Origin: Kiloniellaceae bacterium
Lineage (GTDB): Bacteria; Pseudomonadota; Alphaproteobacteria; Kiloniellales; Kiloniellaceae
Length of the DNA: 6,479 nt
Reading direction: 5' to 3'
Assembly: GCA_028280915.1 (NCBI GenBank)
Contig: JANQKX010000684.1
Coordinates: 1 to 6,479, forward strand
Shown here: positions 5,009-6,479 of the stretch, piece by piece
Position numbering within the stretch: position 1 is the stretch's first letter
Layout: the number at the start of each line of letters is the position of its first letter
The notes under the pieces: model-generated
Seen by the model: only the letters and a program-made list of their open reading frames with translations
Database searches by the model: none
What the model was told of the DNA's origin: nothing
Position numbers and translations under genes: made by a program

Positions 5009-5040
5009 TTCAGTTGACCTGAAGTGGCGGTCTCACCGCC
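5009..5040. other. Two hairpins between convergent genes
   Basis: TTCAG-TTGAC-CTGAA (about 5009-5023) and GGCGGT-CTC-ACCGCC (5026-5040) are adjacent perfect inverted repeats in the 87-base gap between the acetyltransferase and the converging SPOR gene. Neither has a T-run on either strand, so they could block exonucleases or assist termination in both directions but are not standard intrinsic terminators. Confidence 0.35.
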
Positions 5041-5062
5041 CGCCGAATCCATGCCCCCGCGC

Positions 5063-6479
5063 TTACCGCCGCTTGACCACCAAGCAGTCTTGGCCGCTCG
5101 CCTTGATCTTGGCGCAGAGGGCTTCCGCCGCCGGCCGGTCGGGCAAGGTCGGGCTGCGCAGGCGGTAAAAGGTGCCGCTGCCGGCGACCTCCGCCTTTTC
5201 GATCGCAAGCTTCTTGCCGTCCAGCGCCGACGCCAGAGACGATTGAAGGCGCAGGCCCTCCTTTTCCGCCGCCGCCAGGATCTTGGCCGAATAAAGCTGC
5301 ACCACATAACCTTCCGGCAGCGGATCGACGATGGGGATGGAGGCCGTCTGGTCGGCTCCCGACAGCGACTTGCGGTCTGCTGTCCCCCCGTCCAGGTCAC
5401 CGGCTCCCGCCGCCGGCAGCCCGGCTTCCCTCTGGCCGCCCAGTGCTTGGGCGACGGCCCCATCATCAAGATCTGCCGGCCCGGGGCTCGTCGGCTTGAG
5501 GCCTGCCGGATCGGTATTGACCGCGGCGGATTGGGGAGTCATCCCGCTGGCCGCCGCAACGGACCCGTCAAGCACGCCGGACTGGCCGGGCAGGACCGCG
5601 GCCGGGACAGCCGTGTCCTGAGGCACGGTGGGTTCGGCAAGGGGGACCTTCGCCACGGTGGTCGCCTCGACCGGAACCTCTTGCGCCGCCTTGGCCGGAG
5701 CAGCCGCGGGGACCCGCGCCGCGCCCGGCTCGGGATCTGACGCGGGGAACAGGCCCCAGAGCGCCAGGGCAAGAAGCATCACGCCCCCGGCCGCCAGGGC
5801 CCAAGGGGCCCGGCGCTTGGGCGCGCCGGCATCAGCGGCAAAAACGCCGGTATCCCTGGCCGGAACGGCAATTGTTTCATTGACCCCCTTGAGGCCCGAA
5901 CCGGTTGTTTCGGGCGCCTGTCCCGCGTCGCCTTTCCTCTCCGGGCCCCTCTCCGGGCCGGGCGCGCCCATGGCCGGCGGCGCCTGCGGTGCTCCCGCCT
6001 CCGACCGCGGGGTTCCTTCTTGAGGTTCTTTCGGCGACGGGATCGCTTGGCCCGACGTCAGAACCGGGGCCGGCCCCGCGGACAGCCCCGGCGCAGGGGA
6101 TTCCTGAGTGGCGCCGGAGGCTTTGATCGCGGCCAAGGTTGCCGGTTTGGACTGTGCCAGCACGCGGCCCAAGGGCGCGGGATCGAGCTTCGCGGACCGT
6201 TTTAAGGCCGGCTCCGGCGCAGGACTGGCAGTGACGGGCTTGGGAGCAGATGGCCTCGGCTGGACTGGGTCACCTGCCGCCGCAGTATCAGATGATGCGG
6301 CGGGAGCTGGGCTGCAGGGTGCCGGCTTAACCGACGCCCGGCCAAAGGAAGCCGCGTCCAGCGAGGCCGGCTGCGGCGGCCGGCCGACCTTATTAGTCTT
6401 GGTCCCATCCGCCTTGGGCCGCGCCGCGACCGGCAGGCTTTGGATCGGCCGACTTTGGATGGGCAGACTTTGGATCGGC
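5063..6479 (-). CDS. Membrane-anchored SPOR-domain protein (N-terminus beyond the window)
   Basis: The minus-strand frame is open from the right edge to TAA at 5065-5063, giving 471 visible residues. The C-terminal ~80 residues (coded by about 5069-5311) form a SPOR domain: G-Y-V-V-Q-L-Y-S, a helix, a YRLRSPTL strand and A-L-C...G-Q-D-C with two cysteines placed like the disulfide pair of some SPOR proteins. SPOR domains bind peptidoglycan glycan strands lacking stem peptides, usually at division sites. A single membrane helix (LAAGGVMLLALALWGLF) lies at about 5744-5806, preceded by Lys-Arg-Arg, so the SPOR part and its Pro/Ala-rich linker would face the periplasm. More than 200 Pro/Ala-rich residues precede the helix and would be cytoplasmic, which is long for this family. 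A TTG at 6172 is an unlikely start because the same composition continues upstream. This could be a cell-division or envelope-shape protein. Confidence 0.85.
   Translation of the reverse strand, partial: PIQSLPIQSRPIQSLPVAARPKADGTKTNKVGRPPQPASLDAASFGRASVKPAPCSPAPAASSDTAAAGDPVQPRPSAPKPVTASPAPEPALKRSAKLDPAPLGRVLAQSKPATLAAIKASGATQESPAPGLSAGPAPVLTSGQAIPSPKEPQEGTPRSEAGAPQAPPAMGAPGPERGPERKGDAGQAPETTGSGLKGVNETIAVPARDTGVFAADAGAPKRRAPWALAAGGVMLLALALWGLFPASDPEPGAARVPAAAPAKAAQEVPVEATTVAKVPLAEPTVPQDTAVPAAVLPGQSGVLDGSVAAASGMTPQSAAVNTDPAGLKPTSPGPADLDDGAVAQALGGQREAGLPAAGAGDLDGGTADRKSLSGADQTASIPIVDPLPEGYVVQLYSAKILAAAEKEGLRLQSSLASALDGKKLAIEKAEVAGSGTFYRLRSPTLPDRPAAEALCAKIKASGQDCLVVKRR
6434..6478 (-). repeat. 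Three 15-bp tandem units encoding a PIQS(L/R) pentapeptide
   Basis: Units at 6434-6448, 6449-6463 and 6464-6478 share the core CTTTGGAT and encode, on the minus strand, P-I-Q-S-L, P-I-Q-S-R and P-I-Q-S-L in the cytoplasmic part of the SPOR protein. The array runs up to the window edge and probably continues. In-frame 15-bp units can expand or contract without breaking the gene. Confidence 0.7.

Noticed and set aside
5024..5740. 238-codon plus-strand ORF opposite the SPOR gene
   Set aside because: It is antisense to a clear SPOR domain and membrane helix; its Arg/Gly/Leu-rich composition is that of a GC-rich shadow frame.
1..6479. CRISPR array, insertion sequence, tRNA or rRNA genes
   Set aside because: I saw no regularly spaced repeats, transposase motifs, terminal inverted repeats or tRNA cloverleaf anywhere in the window.

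Overview
This is a GC-rich window whose codons mostly end in G or C. It has the gene types and sequence style of an alphaproteobacterium. A Rhodospirillales relative (Magnetospirillum/Rhodospirillum-like) is my best guess, based on the DUF4189-type secreted protein, the SPOR protein, the dCache-HAMP cyclase and a CtrA-like box. This is inference, because there is no rRNA or other phylogenetic marker here.

Layout, left to right. The end of a Pro/Ala-rich protein enters from the left edge and is followed 28 bases later by a small degenerate PilZ-domain protein (+). Bases 626-1217 carry no protein gene I can support, but this is the most structured DNA in the window. It is AT-rich in a GC-rich setting and holds three TTAACCAT elements (two forming a TTAA-N7-TTAA box like that of the response regulator CtrA), a promoter-like -35/-10 on the minus strand, and a clean minus-strand intrinsic terminator. 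Further right lie several AT-rich inverted repeats and one GC-rich hairpin. The box, promoter, 5' hairpin, C/U-rich centre and terminator line up as a candidate small RNA of about 90 nt on the minus strand, which I regard as the best lead here.

Next comes a membrane-bound class III nucleotide cyclase (−, 620 aa), divergent from a small lipoprotein gene (+) with a 228-base shared upstream region carrying a 16-bp near-perfect palindrome. Downstream on the + strand are a secreted, cysteine-rich DUF4189-like protein and an SSAT-like GNAT acetyltransferase with its own plausible promoter. Converging on these from the right edge is a long minus-strand gene for a membrane-anchored SPOR-domain protein whose N-terminus lies outside the window.

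How the genes fit together: the themes are second-messenger signalling (a PilZ fold, a cAMP-type cyclase) and the cell envelope (a lipoprotein, a disulfide-rich periplasmic protein, a peptidoglycan-binding SPOR protein). I see no multi-gene operon or mobile element that ties all of them into one system.
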